This document shows positions 23,484-35,539 of a DNA stretch of 64,000 nucleotides, in pieces. Below the pieces are notes generated by a model. It made no database searches, was not told the origin of the DNA, and was given only the letters and a program-made list of their open reading frames with translations. The stretch is from the NCBI GenBank assembly GCA_905116865.2, contig CAJHNH020006667.1:716512-780511 (forward strand), given 5' to 3'. The translations under genes and the position numbers were made by a program. Within the stretch, counting starts at the first letter, position 1; each line of letters opens with the position of its first letter. Source of the stretch: Candidula unifasciata (lineage: Eukaryota > Mollusca > Gastropoda > Stylommatophora > Geomitridae).

Positions 23484-23776
23484 AAAGGTAAAGTCAGGAG
23501 ATGTGAACCAGCGTCATTGCACACGGTTATAAACCATAAGAGCTCTGCCACTAGTACGGACATCTGATCAGAAACTGTCCGCCTGTGTCGCCGTCCGCAC
23601 GTAACTCCGTTGTTACAGTGACGTTTCTCTATTTACCCCAGAGTGTTAACTCTGGTACCTATTTCCTAGAGGCTGGCTGAACCCCGGGAACCGCCCGGTT
23701 TCGAACACCGACCGTGGCTGCAGTGAGTCGCAGCTGGATTTGAAAGCGAGCCTCGTATCGACATCGCTAACGCGGA
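23484..23776 (-). mobile_element. SINE family S1, copy 2
   Basis: Near full length, from gtaaagtcaggagatgtgaa to atcgctaacgcgg. The box-B-like segment (minus strand ggtgttcgaaacc) lies near 23,697-23,710. The predicted minus-strand protein across its right edge is a shadow. Confidence 0.75.
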
Positions 23777-24573
23777 TCCATTCAAATGATACATGACAAA
23801 CTAGAGAGATGTTGTCCTTTGGGAACGAGTGAACAGTGTGAATGCACAAATGGGCTATCGCGGTCTGAGTAGAATAACATGCATAAGCTAAAAACTCAAG
23901 AAAGATTAGTCCTTTACATAATTGAGGTGGGGGCAATCAATACAATACAATATGTGTAGGAAAAGGCATCCAGTCCCCCTTCCCTCTCCCTAGACTACAA
24001 TTTTTCTACGGTTGGAGTGGGCTCAATGCTCCTAATCCTTTAAGGGTCCAGTCTACTGACAAGACATCGACCTGGCTGCTTCGAGATACTAAGATAAATG
24101 ATTTTGTCTATTTGTGTGGTATTGTTTTATTTAGGTGTGTGCTGATTCAGGCTCGATAGCTGCAATGTTTCCCATTTTGTTTGTATTTCTTATATTGTGA
24201 AGCTTGCTGAAATTCGTTTTGTTCGGTTTTATATCTTGTCTAACAATCTAGAGACTGAACCACCACCCCCCCCCCCCCCCCGCCCCCCTTTTTATTTCGT
24301 TGAGTCGTGATCGCCGGTGTCTTCTCTGGACCATGAAACAACACAAAGAGACACCATTGATCGCACAGAGATGACACCAAGGTTGTGATGTGTTCAGCTA
24401 GACGAACACTGTAACCGAGAAACAAATGTGCTACTGTTATTTTATTTTCCGTAAATGACATTTTGCTTCCAAGGTTGCCACGTGCCAGAACGACTGTTTG
24501 AACCCGTGCTGATTGGAAATCAATCACTAAATGAAGCTGAAAATTGTGTCTCTTAATGGCTCACTGGGTCGTT
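23777..24573. other. No gene; poly-C tract
   Basis: A C16-like tract near 24,264-24,290. No splice-flanked or conserved frame was seen. Confidence 0.5.
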
Positions 24574-24631
<58 letters not shown>

Positions 24632-24650
24632 AGAGAAAAAGAAAGGGGGT
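24574..24650. repeat. (GA)n microsatellite
   Basis: Imperfect GA units ending in a G-run and gaaagggggt. Confidence 0.95.
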
Positions 24651-24814
24651 GTTTTTGAGTATACCAGCGTGTTTGCAGAGGTCACTGAACATTCAAAAGT
24701 AGATTCACGATAGAGATGTTGGCTACAATTATTGGTTGTTGGGGCTGAATTTGTAAACATTGTAGGGAGAAAGAATTCGTGCTCATATTCGTTCTGGAAG
24801 ATTCTTTTTTTTGT

Positions 24815-25020
24815 CTTTATCACATTCACTGGCTGTAAACTCCGGTTGTTCGTCCGATTCTAAATTTTAGTCTTTTCATAGAATTTGAGTTTCTTCGTGC
24901 AAGTCCGTTTGAAAGATTTGGTTTATCTGTATGCATATTGTTGGTTCCTCGCCTCTCAGGCATCTGTGCTGCGATTTTAAAGAAAACTCTCCAATTAGAC
25001 TACTTTTTACATGCCTGCTG
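24815..25020 (+). repeat. R280 repeat, copy 5
   Basis: Shares cactggctgtaaactccggt, gttcgtccgattct, tatgcatattgttggttcct and ctcaggcatctgtgctgcga. It faces copy 6 in opposite orientation about 115 bp away. Confidence 0.68.
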
Positions 25021-25134
25021 GAAGCGCAAAGGATATATTAAACACCACCCCCCCCCTCCCCACACACACACACACACACTAGGGCCCCTGAACACACACT
25101 GGGAATAAAAAACAATTTTGTGCTTGCTTTAAGC

Positions 25135-25425
25135 AATATGCCCCCCCCCCCCCCACCCCGGTGGACCCCTTTCCCATTGTGGGGAAAACTAGAGTAGACC
25201 CATTGCCTCCGAAACAAGCATGTCATAGAAGTCGACCAATTGAGGACTTTATTCGAAGTCGGAGTGAATTTGCCCGAGCGGCAAGGAACAACCAACTGCA
25301 CACAAATAAGACAGTAAAACGGATGTACACACAAAACTTAGGCCCTGACACAAAACCAAAGTCCAAATGGACAAACAGTCAGGACTTCCCGTCTGGGCTT
25401 ACAGCCGGTGAACAAAGCAGAAGAC
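25135..25425 (-). repeat. R280 repeat, copy 6
   Basis: Minus-strand copy. It includes agcatgtcatagaagtcgac, gtcggagtgaatttgcccga and tccaaatggacaaacagtca, ending ttacagccggtgaac. The left edge is the poly-C tract at 25,140-25,154, a position where several R280 copies carry C-runs. Confidence 0.72.
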
Positions 25426-26665
25426 GATCTTGTCCATTACGGTTTTCCGGAAGCTGTCGATTGTCTTTGTTAATCTGCCAACCTATCGTATGCTTGGACA
25501 ATATTCAGATCAAGAGTTGGTTAATTTTTTTTTTTTTTTAAATCCCGCCTCGGTGGAGGTTTCGAAATGGAAGTCGTACCAGGCACTGCGGCAGGGCGAT
25601 TTTTTTCTTTAAATAACTTCGTCCTAAGTTCATGTCATAAAGCGTTGTTAATCATATCCACGCTCAACCCGCTGTCTCGTGTACATTAAATCAGTTTTGA
25701 CATAGATAATAGTTCATGCTGTCAAACATCTTCTCTCTTAGAATCCTTTCACCTCTTCCCCCCCCCCCCTTACCTTTTTTGCGCCTTTCGATCCAACACA
25801 TCCGATTTCATTAAATCTGTTTTACAACATGCTAATTAGATGCAGCAGGTGTAACCTTCCATTTTTCCCAAATGTGGCTTCAGAACCCCCACATAAATGT
25901 GTCTCAGATTTAACATGTGGCTTTAATTCACAGAAACAAATGGAGAATAAAGCGCGTGATATAATCCTGATTATTGAGCTTTGTGGTAGAATTAAACAAA
26001 TTCCAGTGAGTCAAAAGTCATAAAATAATGCGCGCTATATAGAGCACACATGGAGAAATCATCCTATTGATACTAATAGAATGTTTAAGCAGAGAAACCA
26101 GCAAAACTTCAGAACTAAAAGATGATTTTTTTTTAAGTTTACGGAGACATTATTCGAAATTAAGATGAATATGGCACACGATAAAGGGTGAGCTGCAATC
26201 GTCAACAGCAACAACTAAAAGATTACATGGTGCAAATTAAAGAAATATAATGAACACAGAGCAAGTGGAAGACAACGCAAGAGAATGAGCGACATCATCA
26301 GGTGCACTCTAACAGAAATGACCACCAGCTTGTACAATGCATCGGAAATAGCACACAAGCGATTCTCCCATTCTCCCCCCCCCCCCCCTCTTTTCCACCT
26401 TTTTTCCCCTCATCCAACACCTCGCTGAGGTAAATGGTGGAAGAGAAGAAGATGAAGAAAGTGCGAATTCACTGCGGGTCTAGAATTCATTGGAGTAAAT
26501 TCAAGACATTATTATGTAATATAAGATGCTTAATGTGTCGTTTAGCACTGATGAGAAACGCAGTTTGTCGATGCGGAATTATGGTTCAGCGATTTCTGCT
26601 TGTTTCAGAGAACTGTTAGTTGTAGATTCTAGAACATCTTTAATTATTTATTTAACGAACCGTAA
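25426..26665. other. No gene; poly-C tracts
   Basis: C-runs at about 25,760 and 26,376. Frames here are short and motif-free. Confidence 0.5.
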
Positions 26666-26885
26666 TTGGCCGGCTCTCTAGCGTAGTTGGCTAAACCGGA
26701 TTTCGCGGAGACCGGGTGACGAACTCCTTGTGGTCCGGGTTAAATCCCGGGGGTAGGCAGGAAAGCCACATTTTCTCCCAGATTTACGGTATTTACAATG
26801 GAATCAAGGCCGAAAGGTTGCGATATCCATAATACCGAGCCTAAGGGTTAACAACTCATGGCTTCTGGATACTAAAACAAACAAA
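26666..26885 (+). mobile_element. tRNA-derived SINE (S4)
   Basis: The head ggctctctagcgtagttggc matches box A, and ccgggttaaatcccggg is a strong box B about 45 bases later. A ~130-base body follows, ending in (AAAC)n at 26,874-26,892. This is the most tRNA-like head in the window. A single copy was seen here. Confidence 0.72.
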
Positions 26886-28013
26886 CAAAACGAACCGTAA
26901 AAGAACTCATTCGTTTAGTAGTACCGCGACATACGCTCTTAATCCGTTTCAGATCTCAAGGCGTATACTAAACAAGGTGATAATCAAACGCATTTCCCCA
27001 TAATAAATAAAAGGAGAATGATTAATCCGTTTCCATAGAGGGAAAAAAAAAGGGGGGGGGGGGGGGGCTTCTTTTTATTCATATATTATATTTGGTTGGG
27101 TTTTATAAAATAATTTAAAGACTGGTTATTACTAAAATACATGAATACAAAAAAAATTAGATGAAATTAATGAATGTTTATTGTTACTTTTCTTTAAGAC
27201 TTGAGAAGACCTGAATGCCTTCTAGGATGTTGCTGAGAAGGGAGGATGAGATGATGTTCTTGTTTGGGGGGAGAGTCCCCTTTTCGATAAAATTTCCTAA
27301 AATTAGCTAAAAACAGTAAAAACGGTTTTAAAAGAAACAGAGAAAGCATTTGTTTTCATCTGGGGTAAAATATCTCTCGACTTTTGGAAAATGTAGAATT
27401 AAAGTAAGTATCGTGAAGAAATATATGTTTTTCTTTTAAAATAAAATTATTCGAAATATCGATCGACACTGGAATCGTAGTCTGCAGGGATTGGAACTGA
27501 ACGAACAGTGCTTGACATGAGTGGTAGATCAGTGTGTATCCTGGGACTGATAGAAGGACAAATATTGCCGACTGTGCGTCATTGCCTGTAATGCGAACTA
27601 AATTATTGGGGATTGAGAAAGTCTTAGCTGTCTGTGGTTGTTAAATTGGACTTTTTGGGTAATTGAGCAGGGTCCAAAACTGAAAATCTATTATCTCTGC
27701 CACTGTCTCCGGAAGATATCGGTCGATAGTGTTAAATTTATATAGCCGCAACATTACAGAATATTTATTTTTTTTCGGACTTTGACTTTCTCTCTAAATT
27801 CCTTGTCACTTGTTCGCGTTTCTAGTCTTTCTGTTATTTAGGTGCAGTCTCCACAATGAAGGATGGAGATAATGGACCTCCTACGCTTTCTGCAAGGTCC
27901 AGTGTGTACATTATCAGTACACTATTGGTCCGCCGCTTGATCTTTTCCTCCACCTGTACTGCTGTATACCTCTTCCTCGTCTAACTTTAGTTTTTACCTC
28001 CAGTTGGGTTATT
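26886..28013. other. No gene; poly-G tract
   Basis: A G16-like run near 27,052-27,067 and AT-rich sequence. Confidence 0.5.
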
Positions 28014-28017
28014 TTAA

Positions 28018-28155
28018 CTCGTTGAGTCCCAGGGGGTTTAGCATCAGAGGCTTAAGGGGTGGTCAAGAGAGACATAAAATCGGCGCATCTTGCGTTCATT
28101 AGGCCTATAAGTAGGAACATATGAACGTATGATGCGTTCCTTGGGACTCAAAGAG
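28018..28155. mobile_element. TTAA-flanked MITE, piggyBac-like
   Basis: A 138-bp element with terminal inverted repeats CTCGTTGAGTCCCA and, on the other strand, CTCTTTGAGTCCCA (13 of 14 match). It is flanked by TTAA on both sides (28,014-28,017 and 28,156-28,159). The TTAA duplication suggests piggyBac mobilisation; there is no coding capacity. Its interior (gatgcgtt, catcttgcgttcatt) matches the element in the 22.5-23.0 kb duplication. Confidence 0.75.
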
Positions 28156-28709
28156 TTAAGAGTGTTGTATCGACTAATCTTGCCCTAACATATTACTTCG
28201 TTTCTTTCGTAACATCCTAGCCCCTGGATGACGTCATAGGACAGTCCAAGACTTTAGAGGGTGGTAAGACGGGCGTTCTGATGCTTGTAACTACGCCAAA
28301 ACATCTCGAACTGGCCCTAACCCCAACCCACCTACATCCCAAGACTGCATGCAGCCTATCTACAACCCCCTGAAATATTAAACTGCCCCAGGATGTTATT
28401 AAGAAAGCACTTTTACTTCTCTTTCCTTTTGTTTTTCTACTTTTGCCTATTTTCCTTCCTACAGCTAGTCTTCCAAAAGCTTTGATTTGATCGTTATTAT
28501 TTTCAAATACGACACATGCTTCCGCATATCAAAATTGCCATGACTTCAGTTCGAGTTTATAATTTGTTATTCACTGTTCAAGTGCTTCCTCATTTTTTAG
28601 CTTTGAGTGTTAGCCTCTGAATGTAAACAGGTGATTTATCAGTTTGTAATAATGCCAGCAAGAAGTCTTTTTTTTTTCTTGTCCTTGTCATGAAGCGTAG
28701 AGGAAATTC

Positions 28710-28800
28710 CCGTGGTGAAGTGGTCAAGCGGTCTGCCACAATCTGAAGGACATAGATTCGTTGTTTGGACCGTGTCGTTTGGTTCCTAGGTAAAAGTTTT
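28710..28800 (+). repeat. Possible tRNA-like SINE head
   Basis: cgtggtgaagtggtcaagcg is a good box-A-like stretch, as in Leu/Ser tRNAs, but no clean box B follows. A degenerate relative may lie at 30,884-30,925. Confidence 0.3.
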
Positions 28801-30332
28801 TATGGACACCCGTAGGATCGTCGCTGAAGCAAGAAAGTTCGTGTTTTTAGCGACGCTGATGACAGGAGACAGGGTCTTTCTGTGCGATAAAAAGCGAAAC
28901 ATCCGAGGTGCTATGAAGCAGATCATTTCGATTATAAAAAAAAAACGTTGTATTCCCCCCCCCCCCTTTTTCCTCCAAACATAAAAATCACCCCCTTCCC
29001 CCTAACCCCCTTCCCACCTTATCCCCTTTACATCTTCCAATCACCACCAACCATTTCAAACATTTCAAATTGTGTGGGCTTCAACAATTCTTCGCTTTAA
29101 TTGTTTCTTTGAAAGGCAACATTCTGTTCAGATTCTTCAAGGCAGACATTAATTATGACCTGCCGAGCACAAATGCAGGCTCCCATTTGACTACAACCGG
29201 TCGTTTTCTATCCGGCATAGTTCCAGCAGCTACCGGTTGTGTGAAGGCAGATTATTTTAAATAGTTGCCCTGACAAATTTAGCCAGGTCACTGCCCTACC
29301 CCTGCTGCCCTGAGTTAGAGGTTGGTGGGCAGGGCTGCCGAAATTGTTTTGGGAGTAGTAGCTAATTCCTTTCTAAAAGGTGCTAAAACACACCACAATG
29401 TACTAAATTTAAAAATATTCAACTAAACAGCGTCAAGAAGTCTGAAATACACACATAGCACAAAAACACACACATAACACAAAAACACAGACATAACACA
29501 AAAATACACACACATACATAATATTTATGTTATGCTTTTGTCGGTATGTCACATAAGGCTCACAGTCCTTACCGCCATTCCATCCTATCATGTGCAGTCA
29601 GTTCAATATCATGGACGAAATCCAGTCCAGCACCTTTGGCCTCTATCATCAACGTTTGTTTTATGGTTTCGTTTGAGAATCCTCGTCTCTTTATTCCATT
29701 TATTTGCCGTTTTAACACCTGTTTGGTTATTCTCTTCTCATTTCACTTCAGCATGTGTCCAGTACAGCGCCAACTTCTATGACTTATAACTGCTGATTCT
29801 AGTGGTTGCCCTAATAATTCGTATATTCTATGTCTCAGTATTTTTCTTCTGAAATTTTCGACTAGAGTTGTTTTGGCGTGTTTTTGGCAACAGATGGTTG
29901 ATGATGGGCTACAAATTCCCTTTATTCTTACACTGACCTTTAAAACTAAAAGAAAAGCGCACTTGACAAATGTCAAATTGTAATTTTAATCAACAATTTC
30001 ATCAGGTTTATTTTCAGTTCTCTAGGGTTAACTTTTTTTTCTTCTGTCTCCAGAAGAGATTCAATACAATGCCAAATTTCCAAAAAGTACCAATGCGTCG
30101 TTAGTAAAACAAAAAGTACAACGTAGTTCAGCAAGGGTGAAATAGTAGCATATTTGTACGAAAATGCCAACTTCGGCAGCCCTGTCTGGATGTACAAAAG
30201 TTTCACAGTGGTTGTAAAGGGAAGAGGTGTACCTAGCAAGATCCGGGAAGTGAGGCACGTGACAGCGTAATCTAATCTAGCGCACTCGAAGGCCTCTAAG
30301 AATGGTGAGCATTCTGCAAATGTGCACCGAGG
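28801..30332. other. No gene recognised
   Basis: Includes C-rich sequence at 28,956-29,020 and a short ~20-bp CA-rich tandem repeat at 29,446-29,520 (acacaaaaacacacacataa units). No supportable exon was found. Confidence 0.5.
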
Positions 30333-30359
30333 GGCTCTCTCTCTCTTCCCATTTTTCAT

Positions 30360-30429
<70 letters not shown>
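30333..30429. repeat. (CT)n microsatellite
   Basis: About 45 CT units with interruptions; the RE-repeat frame on the other strand is an artefact. Confidence 0.95.
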
Positions 30430-30432
<3 letters not shown>

Positions 30433-30486
30433 GTTCTAAAGCTATATATAGGAAACTTCAGCGTGCTGTCACCGATTTTCTCTTCA

Positions 30487-30870
30487 TGTGCGTGTGCGTG
30501 CATAGTGTATGTGTGTGCGTGTCTGAATATGTAGGTGGGTGTGCGTGTGCCTGTAAGGGCGTGTGTATGCACGAGTGTGCCTCTGTCTGTGAGTGTGCGT
30601 GCGGGAGTGTTTGTGTGCGTGTATGTGCGAGTGTGTAAGTGTCTGTTTGCATAAGTGTGCGCGTGTGAGTGTTTGTGTGTAAGTATGTGTGTGTGTGCGT
30701 TCGTGCGTGTTTGTGTGAATCTGTAGGTAGATGTGCGTGCGAGTCCGTGAGAATGTATGAGTGTGTGTATATGTATGAGTGTGTCTGTGTGTGCGGGTGT
30801 TTGTGTGTATGTAGGAGTGTGCGCGTGTGCGTCTCTGTCTGTGTGTAAGTTTAAGCGTAAATGTGTGTGA
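30487..30870. repeat. Degenerate TG-rich minisatellite
   Basis: Almost entirely tgtgcgtgtg-type units broken by aagt, atct and gagt; a decayed, expanded GT tract. Confidence 0.85.
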
Positions 30871-31069
30871 AAGAGTTAGAGGGCCTCTGTTGTGAAGTTG
30901 TCAGGCCGTTTGCTTTCAGTTTTATTAAGTCTTTAATTTATTATTCTGATATTAGACCGTAAGATGTTATTGTTTATTATCGCAGCACTATTTCTGTTCA
31001 GACATTATTTTATTATTGTCTTTGACTTATTGTTTCGAACATCACTTTAGAGGTCCCGGGTAATTAGCA

Positions 31070-31430
31070 TCCTTTGGATATTTTCTCTAGGTCATGCTGG
31101 TGTGTTGGGAAATGAGCAGGCAGATGGACTGGCTGGCTCTGCATATTTGGTAGTGAATTGATGTAGGACAAGTCAGATATTGTGAGAGCCCTTTGGGAAC
31201 GGTTGAACAGTGCGGAGGCGCAGATAGATCATAACGGCCTAATGAAAATGGCGCTGCGAGGAGTTACCAGGGGATCTGGCCGACGCTCAACACTCAGGGG
31301 AAGGATGAGACGGATATACAATCAGATGGTTACTGGTACCATCGGAATTTGAACTCTTCGCATGCTGCTAAAGATGGTTAGTGAGCACTTATGGGAGTGT
31401 CCCGAGTGTTGTAATGTCGTTTCTTAATTC
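31070..31430 (+). pseudogene. LINE RNase H / C-terminal remnant
   Basis: Starts GHAGVLGNEQADGLAGSA, the last motif of a retrotransposon RNase H domain (the Asp of N-E-x-A-D is catalytic). It continues through scattered stops to the segment that reads STYGSVPSVVMSF. The same arrangement occurs at 43.84-44.34 (minus), 45.1-45.7 (plus) and 49.9-50.1 kb (minus), so this is one LINE family, all copies 5'-truncated. Confidence 0.7.
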
Positions 31431-33274
31431 AACATTGCTTAGAACATTTCAAAAGTATATACTCCTTGATGTTGCAACAAAAAAAATTAACACTCGTATT
31501 CTTAAAGCAGCTATTATAAAACATCTTACAAATAAACTAGCATTTACTGTGCAGTTTTCTTGAAGAACAATTTGTAAAAAAAAAAAAAAATGTGAAATAT
31601 TCAAACTTAGTGGTAGTAATAACACTGTATAATTTTTTATAATTGTTTAATGCAATCTTTCAGTCATCATCATCATCATCATAAACCACTTATGCTGTTC
31701 AGGGTCTAAGGAGGAATAATGTGCAATGCAGTGCGCACTGGCTGGGACTGGCTGTTGTGCTGTTAATAAAATAATTCAAGTAAATGTATGTTCCTGTGTG
31801 TTTTTAACGTAAGTTTCTACAAATAGGGGCGAATTAGCGACACGTTCAGCAAGCCGATAGGGAATGAATTTGTTTACAAGAACTGTGGGGAAATTCTATG
31901 GAAGAATCTTACAGTACTAAAATACAACGTTTGTCTTCTGTTAAAGGTGTTGTTTCGAAAAGTGCTATTCAATCTTTTTCACACTGCGGACCAGAAAAGT
32001 TGGAAAATTGTTTCGGGGATATCTGATAGCTAAGCAAAAACACAAAAGAAAATCAAAACAGAAACTGTTTATTTGTTATATTCCATTTAAAAATTGTTTA
32101 CAAATACCGTATTTACGCATGTACAGGCCATAGTATTTGAACCATATTGCATATCCCTAAACAAGGAAAGACAATCTGTGAAACTGTGGTTCACCTTGGA
32201 TTTCCTATCATAAACATCCCGGACGAACTCCCATCTGTGAGGTTGTGGCTCTCTGGCATAATCTGGGCTTATCTCTGATCTATACTTCCCTCCGTTATGG
32301 TGTAAAGTATGGACACAAAGGTATAGTCAAAACACAACGCTGACTTTGGTACTGTTTATGTAGTATATCAAATGAGTCATTCAGTCGTTGTCCTAGGTTC
32401 TCCTGGTGATTTACAACTCGCTTACGACTGACTGCCACGGCAGGACTACAACTAGCCAATAGATGCAGTTACTTTTCAGTCTGAATGTTCAGTTTATGCC
32501 GCGATCTTGTATCTGGATCACAGTACCACAAATGTTCACAGCCGCTAGACAATTCAGATTCAGTTATATTCATTTTAGTCACTCCATTCAAATGATTCAA
32601 GCAACCTATTTCTCGCACTGTCAAACACTAGTCGATTCTATCTCCTCTCACGCGGGTTTTTCTTGCAATTGTACACACAAACACTGGAAATTCTAAACAC
32701 ACATTTTCCCTGCTTCCCTCGTTTACCTGGTCTTCTTACCTTACACTCATCGTATTGGGAATCGGAAGGGATTTCCCATAATCACACGCCATAAAACAAG
32801 TTTAGCGCATTTGGCAGTTCATTTTCCACAACAATTTGAAAATACCACGAGTCTCTATACGTACAATCAAAAACTGTTGGAAGATTGTATATTCACATGC
32901 CCTAAAACAAACAACAAAAACAAGATATAAGTATTTTAGAAAAAACGTGTATTTTCCCTAGATTTATGACAATCTCTACGGTTAACTGTAGCAGGAAATA
33001 TGCACATTCCAATGCTTGCATCAAATATTTTGATGATGTTAATAATATTGACTATTACTTAACGTAATGAATGAAATGATGCACGACAGGAAGGAGACCT
33101 GAAGGACAGAATGTTATACCAGCCTGTGTGCCAAATTCTTCATATTTTGTCGTCTCACTGTTAGCAGGTTTTAGCCCCGTGTCATAGTTTTATGTATGTG
33201 GTTTATGGTTTGATTTATAGTTTATTCAACGGATTAACATCACGGCACACGGGTGTAACCCATAAGTGCTCCGT
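31431..33274. other. No gene; (CAT)n tract
   Basis: (TCA)n at 31,664-31,682 could be the simple tail of a lost RTE-like copy. Otherwise AT-rich sequence without motifs. Confidence 0.45.
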
Positions 33275-33545
33275 TCTACTTTGAACTCAAGCCTGAGTCT
33301 CAAGAATCTCAGGGCAGTTAATGAACTCCGTTGCACCGGCGAGGATCCTGAAATACTTTGGGTAGCTTTTAAACTTTACATTTTACCCAGGCAGGGCCTT
33401 TAGGCTACTCTTTTAGATTTATAACTGCCAATGGATTTTTTATAGTGCGCAACAGTTCACACGGGTGTCCGACTTCACTACCCAGAGAACAGGGGGAATT
33501 ACTAAAAGTCCAAGTCCACGTGAGAAAATCCCAGCCCTTGCACTC
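33275..33545 (-). mobile_element. SINE family S5, copy 2
   Basis: The closest relative of the 46.24 kb copy: they share aggatcctgaaatactttgg, acccaggcag, actactctttt, cacacgggtgtccgac and cactacccagaga, then the reversed ccagccctt next to the tRNA-like head, which is truncated. Confidence 0.7.
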
Positions 33546-33769
33546 GAGTCAGACAAGAATGCAGAAATACATTTAAAAAAAATACTATTGATAATAATGC
33601 TTTAAGTACATGAAAATATCATTTGTAATAAAGTATTTGTTAAATACCAAAATGATAGTTTCGTTTTTCACGTAAAAAATTATTTTAAAAAAAAAATTAA
33701 TTATAAATAAAAAACGCACCCCTAAAAATTCGGCATCTTTAAAGCAAAAAAACAAATTAATTACTTCTT

Positions 33770-34070
33770 CTCTTTGTTTTTGCGTTCACCAACAATAAAC
33801 TCCAATGGAAAGTTCTGGATATCGCTTACTTCTGATATCCAGTTTTTTTTTTACAAATCTGGCCTTTTTTTAATGCAGACTTTTGTTTTCTTGCCTTTTA
33901 GGAGGATATACACTCCGACTTCAAAGATAACATCCCTAATTAGTCGACTTTTACGACATGCTTAATGCTTGTTAGGAGCAATTGTGTCAATCCCCCCCCC
34001 CCCCCACCAATCGCTCCTACAATGACCCCCCCCCCCCCCCCCTTCCAGAATCCACACGGGGTGATGGAAA
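33770..34070 (+). repeat. R280 repeat, copy 7
   Basis: Starts in (CTT)n, then gcgttcacc-aataaactcc, agaattttctttgc-type diverged middle, actccgacttcaaagataac, agtcgacttttacgacatgc, two poly-C runs (33,992-34,004 and 34,028-34,042) and the ccacacgggg end. Confidence 0.7.
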
Positions 34071-34149
34071 GAAATACCGGTATTATAAGTGCGCTTCTTA
34101 TTTTCAGGGAGAATTGTGGAGAAATTAACAGTATAAACATCCACAAGAC

Positions 34150-34500
34150 CCTATCAGCAAACTCAACAAAAAGCAACATACAACAACTTTTTGCCCACAG
34201 TGTGCCTGTCAAACAGGACCACAAAAACCTGAGCACATACTGCAGACCTGCCCATTCTACCTACAACTTCGAAAAGACACCTAGCCTCAAGAGCAAAGTG
34301 TGCAGAGCAAGCTATGGGGAACCATGAAGGACCTGCTACTGACATGCGAGTCCACAGAGGCAACCCAACTGATGGTCTGGTCTGAGCAAACGAAACCGAA
34401 CGCAAAAACAAAACAAAAAGAAGCAGAAGATTTTCAGGGTAACGCGATATTTAACAAAGGAAACATTACAATTTACTGGACAAAGGTAAAGAATTGACGA
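34150..34500 (+). pseudogene. LINE ORF2 3' end with Cys-rich motif
   Basis: The frame from 34,192 starts CPQCACQTGPQKPEHILQTC, the C-x2-C ... H-x4-C block that follows the RNase H domain in several LINE proteins. It meets one in-frame TAG near 34,282 and then runs open to 34,496 through KLWGTMKDLLLTCE. It abuts an R280 repeat at left, which probably marks where its upstream part was lost. Confidence 0.62.
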
Positions 34501-34592
34501 GTTAAGAAAGGAGTGGTAGAAATTGTTTGATTGTCTCCCTTCGTATCAATAAATTGTGAACCGCATTTTCCAATTGCATGCTCTACTAAGAT

Positions 34593-34830
34593 AAAAGTTA
34601 GTTGCGTATACTTTACAGGACGTTGCAAAACCAACCCCAGCAGCCCCTGGCTGTTGTGTGGTTTTTCTTGGCAAATTTACGTCTAGTATTTTGCCATTGG
34701 TACTGGACGGTCGGCTTTCTTGATACCACTGTCGAAACCAATGCAAGGCGCATGACCCGCAGCTGGGATCGAAACCGGCATCCTGGCATTACGAAGCGTT
34801 CACATCGACTTAGCCACAGAGCCGACACTA
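34593..34830 (-). mobile_element. SINE family S2, copy 2
   Basis: Full-length minus copy: the head ctctgtggctaagtcgatg is at the right end, box B ggtttcgatcccagctgcg near 34,750-34,775, and the end gcaacgtcctgtaaagtata at the left. The overlapping short frames are shadows. Confidence 0.8.
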
Positions 34831-34864
34831 AGATATAACATATTGTTAATATGCCAACGCTTGT

Positions 34865-35075
34865 GGGATGCGCAATTTTCCGTTATTCGAAGCCCCGCCC
34901 TGGCTTTTGCCGCGGGCCGTGAATATATCTGGGCCACAAATATGGCCATAACGGCTGAAAGGGGTTTCTGTGACCTCCCCACGGGTGATCCTCATTTACA
35001 TGGTGGCACATTGCGTTACCAGGAGTTTAACGTGTGTGTGATGTCCTGGTGGGACACAGCAAGCAAGCAATCAAG
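34865..35075 (+). repeat. Interspersed repeat S6, copy 2
   Basis: Shares gccctggcttttgcc, ggctgaaaggggtttctgtg, gtgatcctcatttacatggt and gtgtgatgtcctggtgggac with the 18.5 kb copy. It ends in (AAGC)n, a simple tail. Confidence 0.6.
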
Positions 35076-35539
35076 ATATAAGAAATATGCAAAGGCAGGT
35101 CATGAATGGTGTAGTTACTGAGTTGTATTCGAAAGAATAGGATGCCATTAACCGTGCGGCTCGGAGAATGAGTGTCTGAGAATAAACTCTCTAGTTACAT
35201 GCAATGGTAACACTGGTCCTGACATCTCGTGCTCTGAATGCGGAAGACTTGCCTTAACGCCAGCGGATCTTGCTAATCACACTCGCCATCGCCATGGTCT
35301 GTGATTACAGTGGCTATTAACGGCACAATACAACTCTATCGTCTGGAAATATGGAAAGATGCCTATCAATAAAGTAATGAAAAAACGGACTCTGCCGTTT
35401 GATGTGATTTGCTAGACCTGAAAACAATTTTGCACTAGGTTACAACATACGAGTTTGACCATTTCAATTCCCCGTAGTCTTTCTTTCCCAGACAATTCTT
35501 AGAAAATTAGATCTATCAAGAACCACCCTTACTATCTCA

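Noticed and set aside
29973..30652. 199-residue minus-strand frame and neighbours
   Set aside because: The centre is (CT)n read as Arg-Glu repeats and the N-terminal part is TG-rich minisatellite. The remainder has no motif.
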